A stretch of 64,000 nt of DNA from assembly GCA_016709145.1 (NCBI GenBank), contig JADJEK010000004.1, positions 186,001-250,000 on the forward strand. The letters run 5' to 3'. Below the pieces are notes generated by a model. It was not told the origin of the DNA, ran no database searches, and worked only from the letters and a program-made list of their open reading frames with translations. The stretch is from Planctomycetota bacterium (GTDB lineage Bacteria; Planctomycetota; B15-G4; JADJEK01). Shown here one piece after another: positions 8,376 to 17,663 of the stretch; the stretch's first letter is position 1; each line of letters opens with the position of its first letter. The translations under genes and the position numbers were made by a program.

Positions 8376-9017
8376 CTTCGCTTCCGCCCTGGGGCCGCTC
8401 GGGAGACTTCACGCGAAGGGACGTCGTGGTTTCTGGCTGACGAGCGGGCGGCCTGAAACCGGGGAAGAGTGACCGTTCTCGCTCCGCGCCATGGTTCGGC
8501 GGAGGTTGGGCGCGTTCAGCGTTTGGATGCGATCGCGCAAGTCGTGGAGCACTCGCGATGTAAAGCGCGTGCGATGACCGCCGGCAATCGCACGCGGGTA
8601 CCCGCGTCGCGTTGCCGGCGGTGATTGCGCGCGGGTACCCGCGTCGAGTTGCCGGCGGTGATTGCGCGCGGGTACCCGCGTCGAGTTGCCGGCGGTGATT
8701 GCGCGCGGTCTGCCGTCCCACCCTTGCCCCCCGGAGCCATCGGCTCCTTTACCGCCGTCACCGTTTTCCATTGTCCCGTTCACGTTCACGGCCCCCGGCG
8801 CGCACAGCGCTCGCTCGCCGGTGAACCGCTCTCCAACCCTTCGACTGGATCGCGCAAGTCCTTGGGCCGCCGTGGGGTAGCCCGAACGCGGTGACCGCCG
8901 GTGATCGCGTTCGGGTCGGTGCTCGCTCGCTGGGTCACTTTGATCCGGTCTCGGTCCCCGCATGCGTCATCCACCGGCTCCCTCGGCCGGCATCGACCCA
9001 TTGCGCTCCGCTATGCC
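8376..9017. other. non-coding gap between convergent genes, with repeats
   Basis: No credible gene was seen in 642 bp. It holds the 37-bp palindromic array (8577-8708) and two diverged copies of one motif. One copy, at 8526-8600, and one at 8844-8915, both read GATCGCGCAAGTC, then about 30 nt, then GTGACCGCCGG or ATGACCGCCGG followed by TGATCGC or CAATCGC. Reading frames in both directions look like random arginine-rich high-GC translations. Confidence 0.6.
8577..8708. repeat. 37-bp head-to-tail repeat array with palindromic core
   Basis: The unit starts GTTGCCGGCGGTGATTGCGC and continues with the palindrome CGCGGGTACCCGCG. Units start at 8611, 8648 and 8685 (exact 37-bp period; the last is cut after about 24 bp). 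A fourth copy of the palindrome precedes them at 8592-8606, flanked on its left by the reverse complement of the unit start (ACCGCCGGCAA, 8577-8587). No spacers separate the units, so this is not a CRISPR array. It could be a REP/BIME-type element or a protein-binding array. Confidence 0.75.
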
Positions 9018-11696
9018 TCAGAGCTTCCGCACTCCGCCCCCGACGAGCGTGAGGTCGATGGTGACGGTCAGGCCATCGAGGCGGTCGGAGTGCTCGATGT
9101 GGGCTTCGGCGGTTCCGTCGGCCGCCCGTTCGACGACGAATCGTGGAACTCGGCCCGCCTTCCAATCGGCGAACAGCGGTAGCGGCAGTGCGAATGGAAC
9201 TCGGACCGGCTTGAACGTGAGCGTCCGCGCGATGCGATCGAGTCGCATGCCGGCCGTCGCCTCGAGCGTCAGGAGGAATGCCATTCCGCGCGGGTAGTAC
9301 GACAGCGCCCGATTGAACGGGCTGTCGCAGAAGCCCGCGAACAGGCGTCGATCGAGTTCGCGTGCGCGGTCGCGTTGCAGCGCGACGTAGCCCTCGAAGC
9401 GATCGAGCACGTCGACACCGAGGTACGCCGCGCTGGCGTCGCGGAACAGATTCTGCGAAACCCACAGGTTCTCGCTGCGCTCGCCGTGCGCGGTTCCGAA
9501 GCGCGTGGCCGCTCGATGCGCTGCGGTCGCCAAGTCGATGCGCATGCGGTTCGGGTCGAGCAGGGTCGCACCGCCCGCTCGCCACAGCCACGGGAGGCCG
9601 ACCGTCGTGTACGGATGGGCTTGGTCGCCGCCGGGGACGCAGGCCGCGTCGACGTCCACGCCGATGCGCCACAACGGGCGACCCCACGGATCTTCGAGGC
9701 CCTGCGTCGACGCGTCGATCGCGGCGACGTAGTGCGTGCCGGCGAAGGCTCGGTCCTCGACGGCTCGAGCGATCGTGGCGGCTCGCGTTCGCCATGCCTC
9801 GGCACGCTCTGGGTCTTCGAGCAACGCCGACAGTGCGGCTCCGGCCTCGAACGCCGCCGCGCACTTGACGGCGAGATAGGTCTGTTCGTGCGCGAACTGG
9901 ACCGCGGCGGGTGCATCGTCGAGCGTGTTCGCCGTGCCCTGGTCCGGCAGCGAGTCGCCGTCGGCATCGCATTGCTCGACGTAACGAAGTGCGGCTTGCA
10001 GCTCGCCGTGCAGCGCGCGTGCGAGGTCGACGTCGCCCGTCGCGAAGGTGAACGCGTGCAGGAGCAGCACGAAGTTCGTGTTCTCCTCGACCGGCATCTG
10101 GTGCGAGTACTCGGGGCCGAGCACGCGCTCATCGATGCCGATGTCGTGCGGGAACACGTCGTCTTGCATGAAGCGTGGCCACGCCAACAAGTCATGGCGC
10201 AGGAGATCCGGCGCGAACCAGAGCATCCACGCCGAGGCGTTGTAGGCCACGTCGAGCGTCGAGTGGTAGCGACAGTAACCCTCGGTGACCGACGCGAACG
10301 GCGCGCCGTCGCGACCTCGCGTCCACACCGTGTTCAACGCGAACGACGGCAACGCGTACGCGGCGAACTCGCGCACGGCCGACGGCCACGCCGGGTCCGC
10401 GAACAACGCGTCGATGCGCTTCGCGCCGCGCAGCAGTGCGTCGTCGTTCTTCGCCGCGTGCGACGCGACCGCTTCGATCGATCCGAACCTGCGCGCGTAT
10501 TCGAGTTCGTGCGGGACGCCTTCGACGTCCAGCGTCGGCCCCGGATCGAAGCCAACGAACAGCACGCGGGCGTGCGCGGGGCCCGCACTCGTGTCGAGCA
10601 ACAGCGTGCTCGAGATGAAACCGTCGCGGGCTTCGAAGAAGAGCCTCCGGACGTCTCGGTCGGCTCGTGCGACTGCGGCCGCGAACATGCCGTACTCGAT
10701 CGTTCGACCATCCCGTTCGCGAGCTGCGACCACGCCGTCGACACCGCGCCTAGCCTTCACCGTGCGCGGGTTCGCGTCGGATTCGTGACGCAGATGGAAC
10801 GCGCCGCCGATGCGCGCGGGCTTGGACGGATCGCTGCGCGTGACCGCGAAGTCGACGACGATGACCGGCAGCCCCCACAACTCGCGATCACCGGGGTGAA
10901 ACGGCGCGTGCAGCGCGATCGTGGCGTCGTAGCCGTCGAGCGGCACGTGATAGACCACGCCGGTCGCGCTGCGTTCCTCGCGAATGCCCTCCGGCACGCG
11001 CCAATCCCGCCGATCGCGGAACAGCGGCAACGAATACGTCGTACCGTCGACGATGAACCCGAGCGCGGCGTCGCGCGGCTCGCTGCCGAAAAGCCCGAGC
11101 GGCGACGTGAGGACCTCGCGCCACTGCGGGCGCAGATCGAGGAAGAAGCGCGACCCGTGCGTCGCGATCACGGCTTCACCGAGTTCGGCCCTGGTGGCGC
11201 GCGAGGGAGCGTCGTCCAGCGCCCCACAATCGATGAACGTCGAACTCCCGGCGCCGTCGACGACGCGGACCCACGAGACCATCGCCTCGAAGTTGCGCCC
11301 GACGAACACCAACTCGAGCTTGCCGTCGCTCGGAACGTCGACGGTGAACGAGTGCTCGAAGGCGCCGGGATACGAGCCTCCACCTGTGACCACGTCGACC
11401 TGCTCGCATGCCACGGCGCCGTTCGCGAGCACGTCGAACACGCGCTGTCCGGGTTCGACCGCGAAGAAGTCGGAGACGCCGAACTCCACGGTCGCGACGC
11501 CGGGCGCGATCGCGAAGCTGTAGCCGAATCGAGCGCCCTGCCGAACGGTCGCGTAGCCGTCGCCACGGCCACGCAGCACGTCGCTGATGTCGGGATGGGC
11601 GAGGGCCGACGAAACCCCGAACCGCTCGACGCTCGTCGGAGCGGCGTCACCGCGGAGCGCGAACACGAGACCGACCAGGGTGGCGACGAGGATCAT
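9018..11696 (-). CDS. secreted six-hairpin glycosidase-like enzyme with malectin-like N-terminal domain
   Basis: This is an 892-residue exported protein. The start at 11696 opens a signal peptide (MILVATLVGLVFALRGDAA); the frame is open 26 codons further upstream without one. Residues about 25-150 look like a malectin/CBM beta-sandwich (FGYSFAIAPGVATVEFGVSD, RVFDVLANG, LELVFVGRN). A beta-sandwich supersandwich domain follows, then from about residue 440 an alpha/alpha barrel with YHSTLDVAYNASAW, HQMPVEENTNFVLLLHAF and DADGDSLPDQG, patterns seen in GH15/GH52/GH116 and glutaminase-A-like (DUF4965) barrels. A polysaccharide- or glycoside-cleaving role is likely; the exact family is not settled. 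It is convergent with the gap before it and divergent from the next gene. Confidence 0.65.
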   Translation of the reverse strand: MILVATLVGLVFALRGDAAPTSVERFGVSSALAHPDISDVLRGRGDGYATVRQGARFGYSFAIAPGVATVEFGVSDFFAVEPGQRVFDVLANGAVACEQVDVVTGGGSYPGAFEHSFTVDVPSDGKLELVFVGRNFEAMVSWVRVVDGAGSSTFIDCGALDDAPSRATRAELGEAVIATHGSRFFLDLRPQWREVLTSPLGLFGSEPRDAALGFIVDGTTYSLPLFRDRRDWRVPEGIREERSATGVVYHVPLDGYDATIALHAPFHPGDRELWGLPVIVVDFAVTRSDPSKPARIGGAFHLRHESDANPRTVKARRGVDGVVAARERDGRTIEYGMFAAAVARADRDVRRLFFEARDGFISSTLLLDTSAGPAHARVLFVGFDPGPTLDVEGVPHELEYARRFGSIEAVASHAAKNDDALLRGAKRIDALFADPAWPSAVREFAAYALPSFALNTVWTRGRDGAPFASVTEGYCRYHSTLDVAYNASAWMLWFAPDLLRHDLLAWPRFMQDDVFPHDIGIDERVLGPEYSHQMPVEENTNFVLLLHAFTFATGDVDLARALHGELQAALRYVEQCDADGDSLPDQGTANTLDDAPAAVQFAHEQTYLAVKCAAAFEAGAALSALLEDPERAEAWRTRAATIARAVEDRAFAGTHYVAAIDASTQGLEDPWGRPLWRIGVDVDAACVPGGDQAHPYTTVGLPWLWRAGGATLLDPNRMRIDLATAAHRAATRFGTAHGERSENLWVSQNLFRDASAAYLGVDVLDRFEGYVALQRDRARELDRRLFAGFCDSPFNRALSYYPRGMAFLLTLEATAGMRLDRIARTLTFKPVRVPFALPLPLFADWKAGRVPRFVVERAADGTAEAHIEHSDRLDGLTVTIDLTLVGGGVRKL

Positions 11697-11905
11697 CGGG
11701 CCGGATGGTACGTCCCGTCCGCCCTTCGGTGACGGTGGGATTCCGACGGGAGCAACGGGCTGCTCGGGACGCATCCGGCGAAATGAACTGAATTGGCACG
11801 GAAGAAAGCGCCGCCGGGCGATTCAATGCGCGCGCCGCGCGCGATGGGCCCCTGGCGAGGGGATCGACCAGGCCGCCATCCGCGGGTCCGCAAGGGGGCA
11901 CGTCG

Positions 11906-13777
11906 ATGTGGGTCGCGACTTGGTTGATCGGCGCGCTCCTGGGTCTCGAGGGTACGCGGGTCGATCTGCCGATCGCGGCGATCACCTTCGATGCCCCGGC
12001 AGGCATGGTCGAGGTCACGCCGAATGCGCCGGCTCTCTACGAATGCGTCCTCCAGCGCCGTCTGGTCGAGCGCGCGCGACTTTCGCTCTACGTGGTGCCC
12101 TGCCCCGCCGACGCGTCGGACGAAACGGCGTGGAGTCGCGCCATGGAGCTCGTCGCCGAGACTTCGGCGAGGCTCGACCTCGTGTACGAACTCGAGGACG
12201 GCATGCTCCGCTCCGACTTCGAGAACGGCCGCCAACGCCGGACGTTCCGCCTCGTGCGCGTCGACGAGCGCCGCGTCCTGCTCGACCTCTGGGGTGATTC
12301 GGCGGACGTCGAATCGCTCGCGGCCGCGCTCGATGCCAGCGCGGCGAGCGTGGCGCGCTCCGCGTCGCCGCTGACGCAAGCCAGCGGACCGACGATCCAG
12401 GACACCCAGCACGGCATTCGGTTGCGCTTGCCGTTCCCGCAGGACGCCGCCCACGAGCACGCGTTGCACGATGGGCTGATCGCCGAGAGCCGACCGCCGC
12501 TCCACGCCGGACTCGATGCGACGTTCAAGGTGTCACCGGTCCGCGCGGATCTCGACCTCGTCTTGAGCGATGCGGCGACCGCGTTGCGCGCTCGCACGCT
12601 CGCGCTCGAGCCGGCCCTCGAAGCGACCGAACCGATCGCGGTGCGCGCCGGAGCGTTCGACGCGTTCCGAATCGAGTACCGCGGCAAGGACGGCGCGGAA
12701 GCCATCGATTGGCTGATCGACCTACCGCGCCATCGACTCTCGATCACGGCATCCGCGCGCGCCGCGTCGATGGTCAATCTGCGCGATGCGTTCGCAGCCT
12801 CGGTCGCGAGCCTCACGGCGGTCGAACGCCGCGTCGACGCCAAGCCCGCGAGTCGCCGTGAACTCGGCGACGTCGGCATCGCGTTCGACGTCCCCGACCG
12901 GATGTCGCGCGAGCCGCGCACGCAGGAAGGCGAGTTGATCGCGTTCGTCGAGGACTTCGCCAAGAGCCCGGCCGCTCGCATCGTGGTGCGAGCCGTCGGC
13001 GTGCTCGATCCGGGCGTCGACGACGCGGCGCGGCTACGCGCGACGCTGCTGTCTCGCATCGCGCGCATCGACGGACTCGTCCTCGACGCGCCCCGTGTGA
13101 CCGATCACTCGCTGAACGGTCGGCAAGCCGCATCTGCGCGATTCGACGTGCGCAGCGGTACGGTCGAACGCAACGAGACGCGCGTGCTGATCGCGAACGG
13201 CGACGCGGCGATCGAGTTCGCGTTCGAATGCGACTCCGCCGAGCGCAGCCTGTTCGATGCGTGCCGTGAGTCGATCCTGCTCTCGTTCGTCTGGAACAGC
13301 GCGTCGGCCGCGCCGGAACTCGCGAGCCAGGTCGCGGACGCCCACTGCGGTCTGAAGCTGCGACCTCCGGCCGGGTTCACACGAACGCTGGACGAAGAGC
13401 GACGCGTGCGTTTCGTCGAGGGCGGCGCTCTCGGCGGCGCATTCGTCGAAGCCGCCGTCGTCGACTTGCCTGCGCCGAATCGCTTCGTACGCGGCGTCGC
13501 CGAACGCATGCGTCAAGCGGTCGACCACCGTTTGATCGACGAAGGTCACACGCTCGTGCGCACCGAACTCGCGCCAGGGACCGCGCCGACGAAGGACGGC
13601 CACGACGACGTCTGGATCACGGTCGCGTACGCGAAGGACGGGATGCCCTGGCGCGAATTGCGGCGCGACGTGGTGCTCGCCGATCGTGTGGTCGAGATCC
13701 GCCTCGCCGCGCCTGCCGCACGCTTCCGCGAACTCCGTCCATTGGCGCAAGCGAGCCTGCGCACGCTCGGCTGGTAG
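11906..13777 (+). CDS. exported protein with three repeated PsbP/DUF1795-like domains
   Basis: The 623-residue product starts at ATG 11906, with AAGGGGG at 11892-11898. A weak N-terminal hydrophobic segment may be a signal. Three homologous blocks are visible. Each begins with a line of the type ITFDAPAGMVEV, IRLRLPFPQDA, IAFDVPDRMSREP or LKLRPPAGFTRTLDEERRVRF and continues with R/V-rich beta strands, a hydrophobic helix and a closing ASLRTLGW or ESILLSFVW line. This resembles the PsbP/Mog1-like fold used by DUF1795 proteins. No catalytic motif was seen and the function is unknown. The next gene, an SGNH hydrolase, starts 55 nt downstream. Confidence 0.5.
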   Translation: MWVATWLIGALLGLEGTRVDLPIAAITFDAPAGMVEVTPNAPALYECVLQRRLVERARLSLYVVPCPADASDETAWSRAMELVAETSARLDLVYELEDGMLRSDFENGRQRRTFRLVRVDERRVLLDLWGDSADVESLAAALDASAASVARSASPLTQASGPTIQDTQHGIRLRLPFPQDAAHEHALHDGLIAESRPPLHAGLDATFKVSPVRADLDLVLSDAATALRARTLALEPALEATEPIAVRAGAFDAFRIEYRGKDGAEAIDWLIDLPRHRLSITASARAASMVNLRDAFAASVASLTAVERRVDAKPASRRELGDVGIAFDVPDRMSREPRTQEGELIAFVEDFAKSPAARIVVRAVGVLDPGVDDAARLRATLLSRIARIDGLVLDAPRVTDHSLNGRQAASARFDVRSGTVERNETRVLIANGDAAIEFAFECDSAERSLFDACRESILLSFVWNSASAAPELASQVADAHCGLKLRPPAGFTRTLDEERRVRFVEGGALGGAFVEAAVVDLPAPNRFVRGVAERMRQAVDHRLIDEGHTLVRTELAPGTAPTKDGHDDVWITVAYAKDGMPWRELRRDVVLADRVVEIRLAAPAARFRELRPLAQASLRTLGW

Positions 13778-13817
13778 CTCGGAAGGATCGGGTCGACGAG
13801 CCCGAGCCGTGGGCTGC

Positions 13818-13823
13818 TATCCT
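13818..13823 (+). promoter_or_regulatory. -10 element TATCCT, probable leaderless promoter
   Basis: GGGCTGCTATCCTC matches the sequence before 7321. The hexamer ends 9 nt before the ATG at 13833, leaving no room for a normal leader or Shine-Dalgarno site. Confidence 0.5.
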
Positions 13824-13832
13824 CGCGGCCGC

Positions 13833-15887
13833 ATGCGCAAGCCGACCTCCTTGCTCTCTCGTCTCGCGCTCGCGGGCGGCGCGCCGCTGCTCGTCTTCGG
13901 ACTCGTCGAAGCCGGATTCCGAGTCGCCGGGTACTCGTACCAGCCAACCCCGATGGATCTGCTCGTCAGTGGCGCGGGCACGCTGCGCGACGCGACCATG
14001 CCGGACGACGACGTGTTCTGGACGCTGAAGCGCTCGCAGCGCTATCGCTTCGCCGACATCGAGATCGTCACGAACGAACTCGGCACGCGCGATCGATTGC
14101 CGCCGCGAGCGAAGGCGCCGGGCACGTTCCGCATCATCTGCCTCGGCGATTCGACGGCATTCGGCGGCCATACGACGTACCCGGCTCAGCTCGAGCAGGT
14201 GCTGCGGACCTGCTCGCCCGGCGTGACCGTCGAAGTGATCAACGCCGGCGTCCCCGGGTGGTCGACCTACCAGGGTCTGCGGCTGTTCCAACGCGACCTC
14301 GCCGCGTGGCAGCCCGACGTCGTGACGGCGTCGTTCGGCTTCAACAACGCCAAGCGCGAGGCCGACGGCAAGACCGATCGGCAGCGCGCGGAAGCCGCGA
14401 ACGCCGGCGCGTCGCGACTGGCGCGCTGGCTGAGACACTCGCGCTTCGTGCAGTGGTTGGTCGAGCGACGCGACGCGCGGCGCGATTCGCGCGTGCGGCT
14501 CGAAGCACCGCGCGACTGGTTGCAGTTGCGTTGTCCGCCGAACGACCACGCGCGCTGTTTGCGGGAACTCGAAGCGACCTGTCGTGGGATCGGTGCGAAG
14601 TTGCTGCTAGCGACCCAACCGCACGGCTTCACGTGGAAGGACGGCGACCCGATCGGAAAGCTCCCGCCGGCCGCGATCCAGGAGGTCGCGACGCGTCTCG
14701 ACGAACAGAACGCCGTGGTCGCACGCAGCGCGAGCGAACTCGGCGTGGGCCTCGTCGACGTCGCCGCGCAGTTCCGAGCTCTCGACGCGCGCGACGTCTA
14801 CGTCGACGCCCTGCCCGGCAACGACCCGTTGCACACCACGGCATTCGGCGCGCGACGACTGGCCGAAGCTCTTGCGGACGCCATGCTCGACGCCAAGTGG
14901 ATCGAGCCGCAGCAGCGCGCGCCGACGCGTCCGTTCCAGCGCTGCGGTCCCATCGCGCCGCTCGCGTACGACGTCGACGGCGATGAACGCGACGAGGTCC
15001 TGCTCGCGGCGGTCGTCGACGGCGGCCTCCGCGTGCGCATGTTCGATCCGAAGACCGGGACGACGACGGAACTGAACGGGTCGATGCCGCCGCCGGACGC
15101 AGCATTCGAACTCGCGCAGGTTTCCGTCCTCGGCAATCGCTTGCTGCTGTCCGTGCCGTTCGTGGATCCCGACGCGCATGGTTTCCTCGTCGTGGACGAA
15201 CGCGGCGAAGTCATGCCCCTCGGTAAGAGGTCCACGGCACTGCCCCGCCACGTGGCGTATCAAGTCCTGCCGATCGATCTCGAGGGCGATGGTGCCGTCG
15301 AGTACGCCGTGTCCGCAACCGGCGCCGGCGGAACACCGTGGATCATGGTGATGTCCCAGGTCGGCGAGCCGCTGTTCGGCCGTTCGGCGAAGCGTGACGA
15401 CTGGTCCGCGGGCGTTCGCCTGCAGGCGATCGAGGACGGCGCGCGATCAAGCGTCGAGGCCATCGCCGTCACGCCATGCGCGGGGCCGGCCTTCGTGCTC
15501 GAGGTGTCGGGCAATGGAACGATCGAGACGTTGCTCGCTCCGAGATACCTCGGTCGATTCGCGCCCACCGAGCTGGTCGCCGGCCGCTTCGCCCGACCCG
15601 AAACGAGCGAGGAAGCTCCGACGACCGCGGGCGGCGAACCGTTCATGCTGGTGCACGCGCCGATGATCGTGTCCTGGCGGCGCGAGTTCCTCAGCTCGGC
15701 GTTCTTCCCGTTCGGCAGCGGGACCTTCGATCGCGAGGCCGTACGCCCGGTCTTGACTCGCATCACGCGCGCAGGAAAGCGCGTCGTCGTTCTCGGGTCG
15801 AGAGTCGGAGCGACGATCCACTTGTTCGGGATCGAGGGCACGACGATCACGCCGATGACCACGATCGCGATACCGACCGGATCGTGA
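13833..15887 (+). CDS. membrane-anchored SGNH hydrolase with C-terminal beta-propeller-like domain
   Basis: In this 684-residue protein, the N-terminal hydrophobic segment (residues about 10-30, LALAGGAPLLVFGLVEAGF) anchors or exports it. The SGNH domain (about 85-365) has block I LGDSTAFGG with the nucleophile Ser, block II Gly in NAGVPGWST, block III Asn in FGFNNAK and block V DPLHTT with the Asp and His. After it comes about 300 residues of short beta repeats with DVDGDERDEV and DLEGDGAVEYAV lines typical of FG-GAP/VCBS propellers. An acyl or acetyl esterase acting on a surface polysaccharide is plausible; the substrate is unknown. Confidence 0.78.
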   Translation: MRKPTSLLSRLALAGGAPLLVFGLVEAGFRVAGYSYQPTPMDLLVSGAGTLRDATMPDDDVFWTLKRSQRYRFADIEIVTNELGTRDRLPPRAKAPGTFRIICLGDSTAFGGHTTYPAQLEQVLRTCSPGVTVEVINAGVPGWSTYQGLRLFQRDLAAWQPDVVTASFGFNNAKREADGKTDRQRAEAANAGASRLARWLRHSRFVQWLVERRDARRDSRVRLEAPRDWLQLRCPPNDHARCLRELEATCRGIGAKLLLATQPHGFTWKDGDPIGKLPPAAIQEVATRLDEQNAVVARSASELGVGLVDVAAQFRALDARDVYVDALPGNDPLHTTAFGARRLAEALADAMLDAKWIEPQQRAPTRPFQRCGPIAPLAYDVDGDERDEVLLAAVVDGGLRVRMFDPKTGTTTELNGSMPPPDAAFELAQVSVLGNRLLLSVPFVDPDAHGFLVVDERGEVMPLGKRSTALPRHVAYQVLPIDLEGDGAVEYAVSATGAGGTPWIMVMSQVGEPLFGRSAKRDDWSAGVRLQAIEDGARSSVEAIAVTPCAGPAFVLEVSGNGTIETLLAPRYLGRFAPTELVAGRFARPETSEEAPTTAGGEPFMLVHAPMIVSWRREFLSSAFFPFGSGTFDREAVRPVLTRITRAGKRVVVLGSRVGATIHLFGIEGTTITPMTTIAIPTGS

Positions 15888-15942
15888 CGGTCCGCGCCGG
15901 AGCCCCGCGGAGATGGATGAAGGACTTCGCGCGTCGGGCTGC

Positions 15943-15948
15943 TAGTCT
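15943..15948 (+). promoter_or_regulatory. -10 element TAGTCT upstream of hflX
   Basis: CGGGCTGCTAGTCT shares GGGCTGCTA with other starts in the window. It ends 11 nt before the hflX ATG. Confidence 0.45.
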
Positions 15949-15959
15949 TCCCACACCTC

Positions 15960-17663
15960 ATGAAGCACCAGATCTACGGGAAAACTCTCGGCCTCAAGCG
16001 GTCGGACATCGATCAAATCGAGCGGCTCGAACGCCGCCGGATCCCACGCGAACAGGCCATCACCGTCGAACTCGCCCAGGAACTCGCGGCGCTGTCGTCG
16101 CGACTGAATCGTCGCATCGGACTCTACGTCGATCGCGGCGGTCACGTGCTGCGTGTGATCCTCGGCACCGCGACGCACCTCGAAGTACCGGACCCCGGTT
16201 CCGAGCGCTCGGCGAACGCGCGCTTGCGCGGGGTCCGTTTGATCGAAACGGTGCTCGACGAAGTCCAGGCCGGACGAGGCAACCAGCGCATCTCGCGCAA
16301 CGACCTCGCCGACCTGTTGCACTTCCGACTCGATTGCTTGGTCGAGGTCTGCGTCGCCGGGAATCACACGGCGCGCGCGATCCGACTCGCGCACTTGTTG
16401 CCGCCGAACCCGGCGGGCGAGACGTACGAAGAACTTCCGGAAGCGTCGGTGCACGACCTCCCCGCCGATTTCGATCGCATGATCGCCGCGCTCGAACAGG
16501 AGTTCGCGAGCGCGGCGCCGCGCGTCAAGGAGACGCGCGACGTCGAACGTGCGCTCGTGGTGTCGTTGCTGGACAAGAACGGCGCGGGTGAGGACGAGGC
16601 GATCGCGGAGATCTGCGAACTCACGCGCTCCGCGGGCGCGCAAGTCGTCGACAAGCTCGCGATCAAAGTGCGTCAGATCGACCCGGGCACGTACCTCGGC
16701 AAGGGCAACGTCGAGCGCGTCGAACTGCACGCCGTGCGCGCGGACGCGGACATCATCGTGTTCGATCGCGAGCTCACGCCGGTCCAAGCGCGCAACCTCG
16801 AGAGCGGCTTGCGCTTCAAGATCATCGACCGCACCGCGTTGATCCTCGACATCTTCGCGCAGCGAGCGCGCTCGACCGACGGCAAGTTGCAAGTCGAGCT
16901 CGCGCGTCTCAAGTACTTGATCCCGCGGGTGTCGAACGAACGCGGCAACCTCGCGCGCGTGCGCGGCGGCATCGGATCGGGACGAGGCGTCGGCGAAACC
17001 AAGGCCGAGTTGACGAAGCGCAACATGCGCGACCGCATCGCCGAACTCGACGCGCGCATCGGTCAGTTGTCGAAGCGTCGCGCCGAGCAACGCAAGCAAC
17101 GCTCCCGCGCGTCGATGGCCGTGGTGTCGTTGGTCGGCTACACGAACGCGGGAAAGTCGACATTGTTCAACGCGCTGACGGGCGCCGATGCGTTCGCCGA
17201 GGACTTGTTGTTCGCGACGCTCGACCCGACCGCGCGCCAACTGTGGCTGGGTCACGGCGAGCGTCAGGCGGTCCTGACGGACACCGTCGGCTTCATCCGC
17301 GATCTCCCCGAAGACCTCGTGAACGCGTTCCGAGCGACACTCGAAGGTCTGTCCGAAGCCGACCTCCTCATCCACGTGGCGGACGCATCGAATCCAGCCG
17401 TCGTCGAACAGATCGAGGCGGTCGCGCGAACGCTCGACGCGTTGCAGCTCCAGAACAAGCCGGCCCTATTGCTGTTCAACAAGAAGGACAGGGTCACGGC
17501 AGGCGACTTCGAACCCATCGCAGCCCGCCACGGTGGCCGCTTGGTCTCAGCACTCGATCCGAATGACGTGAAGGCGATCCGAGGCTTCATCCTCGAGGCG
17601 CTAGCCGACCCGACGTCCTACGTCCGCAGAGCCGAAGTCCGCCTCCCGTCAGAACTGACGTAG
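15960..17663 (+). CDS. hflX: GTPase HflX, long form
   Basis: HflX is a ribosome-associated GTPase that splits stalled ribosomes under stress. The 567-residue product is longer than the E. coli form because of an N-terminal extension of roughly 180 residues (KTLGLKRSDIDQIERL, RRIGLYVDRGGHVLRVILG), as in other long HflX proteins. The HflX-specific domain shows DPGTYLGKGNVE, IVFDRELTPVQARNLE and the Gly-rich RVRGGIGSGRGVGETK line. The G domain has G1 GYTNAGKST (about residue 397), G3 DTVGF, G4 NKKD and a late G5 (SALD). The gene has its own promoter and is followed by non-coding repeats. Confidence 0.95.
   Translation: MKHQIYGKTLGLKRSDIDQIERLERRRIPREQAITVELAQELAALSSRLNRRIGLYVDRGGHVLRVILGTATHLEVPDPGSERSANARLRGVRLIETVLDEVQAGRGNQRISRNDLADLLHFRLDCLVEVCVAGNHTARAIRLAHLLPPNPAGETYEELPEASVHDLPADFDRMIAALEQEFASAAPRVKETRDVERALVVSLLDKNGAGEDEAIAEICELTRSAGAQVVDKLAIKVRQIDPGTYLGKGNVERVELHAVRADADIIVFDRELTPVQARNLESGLRFKIIDRTALILDIFAQRARSTDGKLQVELARLKYLIPRVSNERGNLARVRGGIGSGRGVGETKAELTKRNMRDRIAELDARIGQLSKRRAEQRKQRSRASMAVVSLVGYTNAGKSTLFNALTGADAFAEDLLFATLDPTARQLWLGHGERQAVLTDTVGFIRDLPEDLVNAFRATLEGLSEADLLIHVADASNPAVVEQIEAVARTLDALQLQNKPALLLFNKKDRVTAGDFEPIAARHGGRLVSALDPNDVKAIRGFILEALADPTSYVRRAEVRLPSELT

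Noticed and set aside
8577..8708. CRISPR-like repeat array
   Set aside because: 37-bp units directly abut with no spacers and no cas genes are in the window.
9375..11732. 785-codon plus-strand frame opposite the glycosidase-like gene
   Set aside because: Charged low-complexity translation (VRRDR, HVEQ patterns), no signal or domain; shadow of the minus-strand gene.
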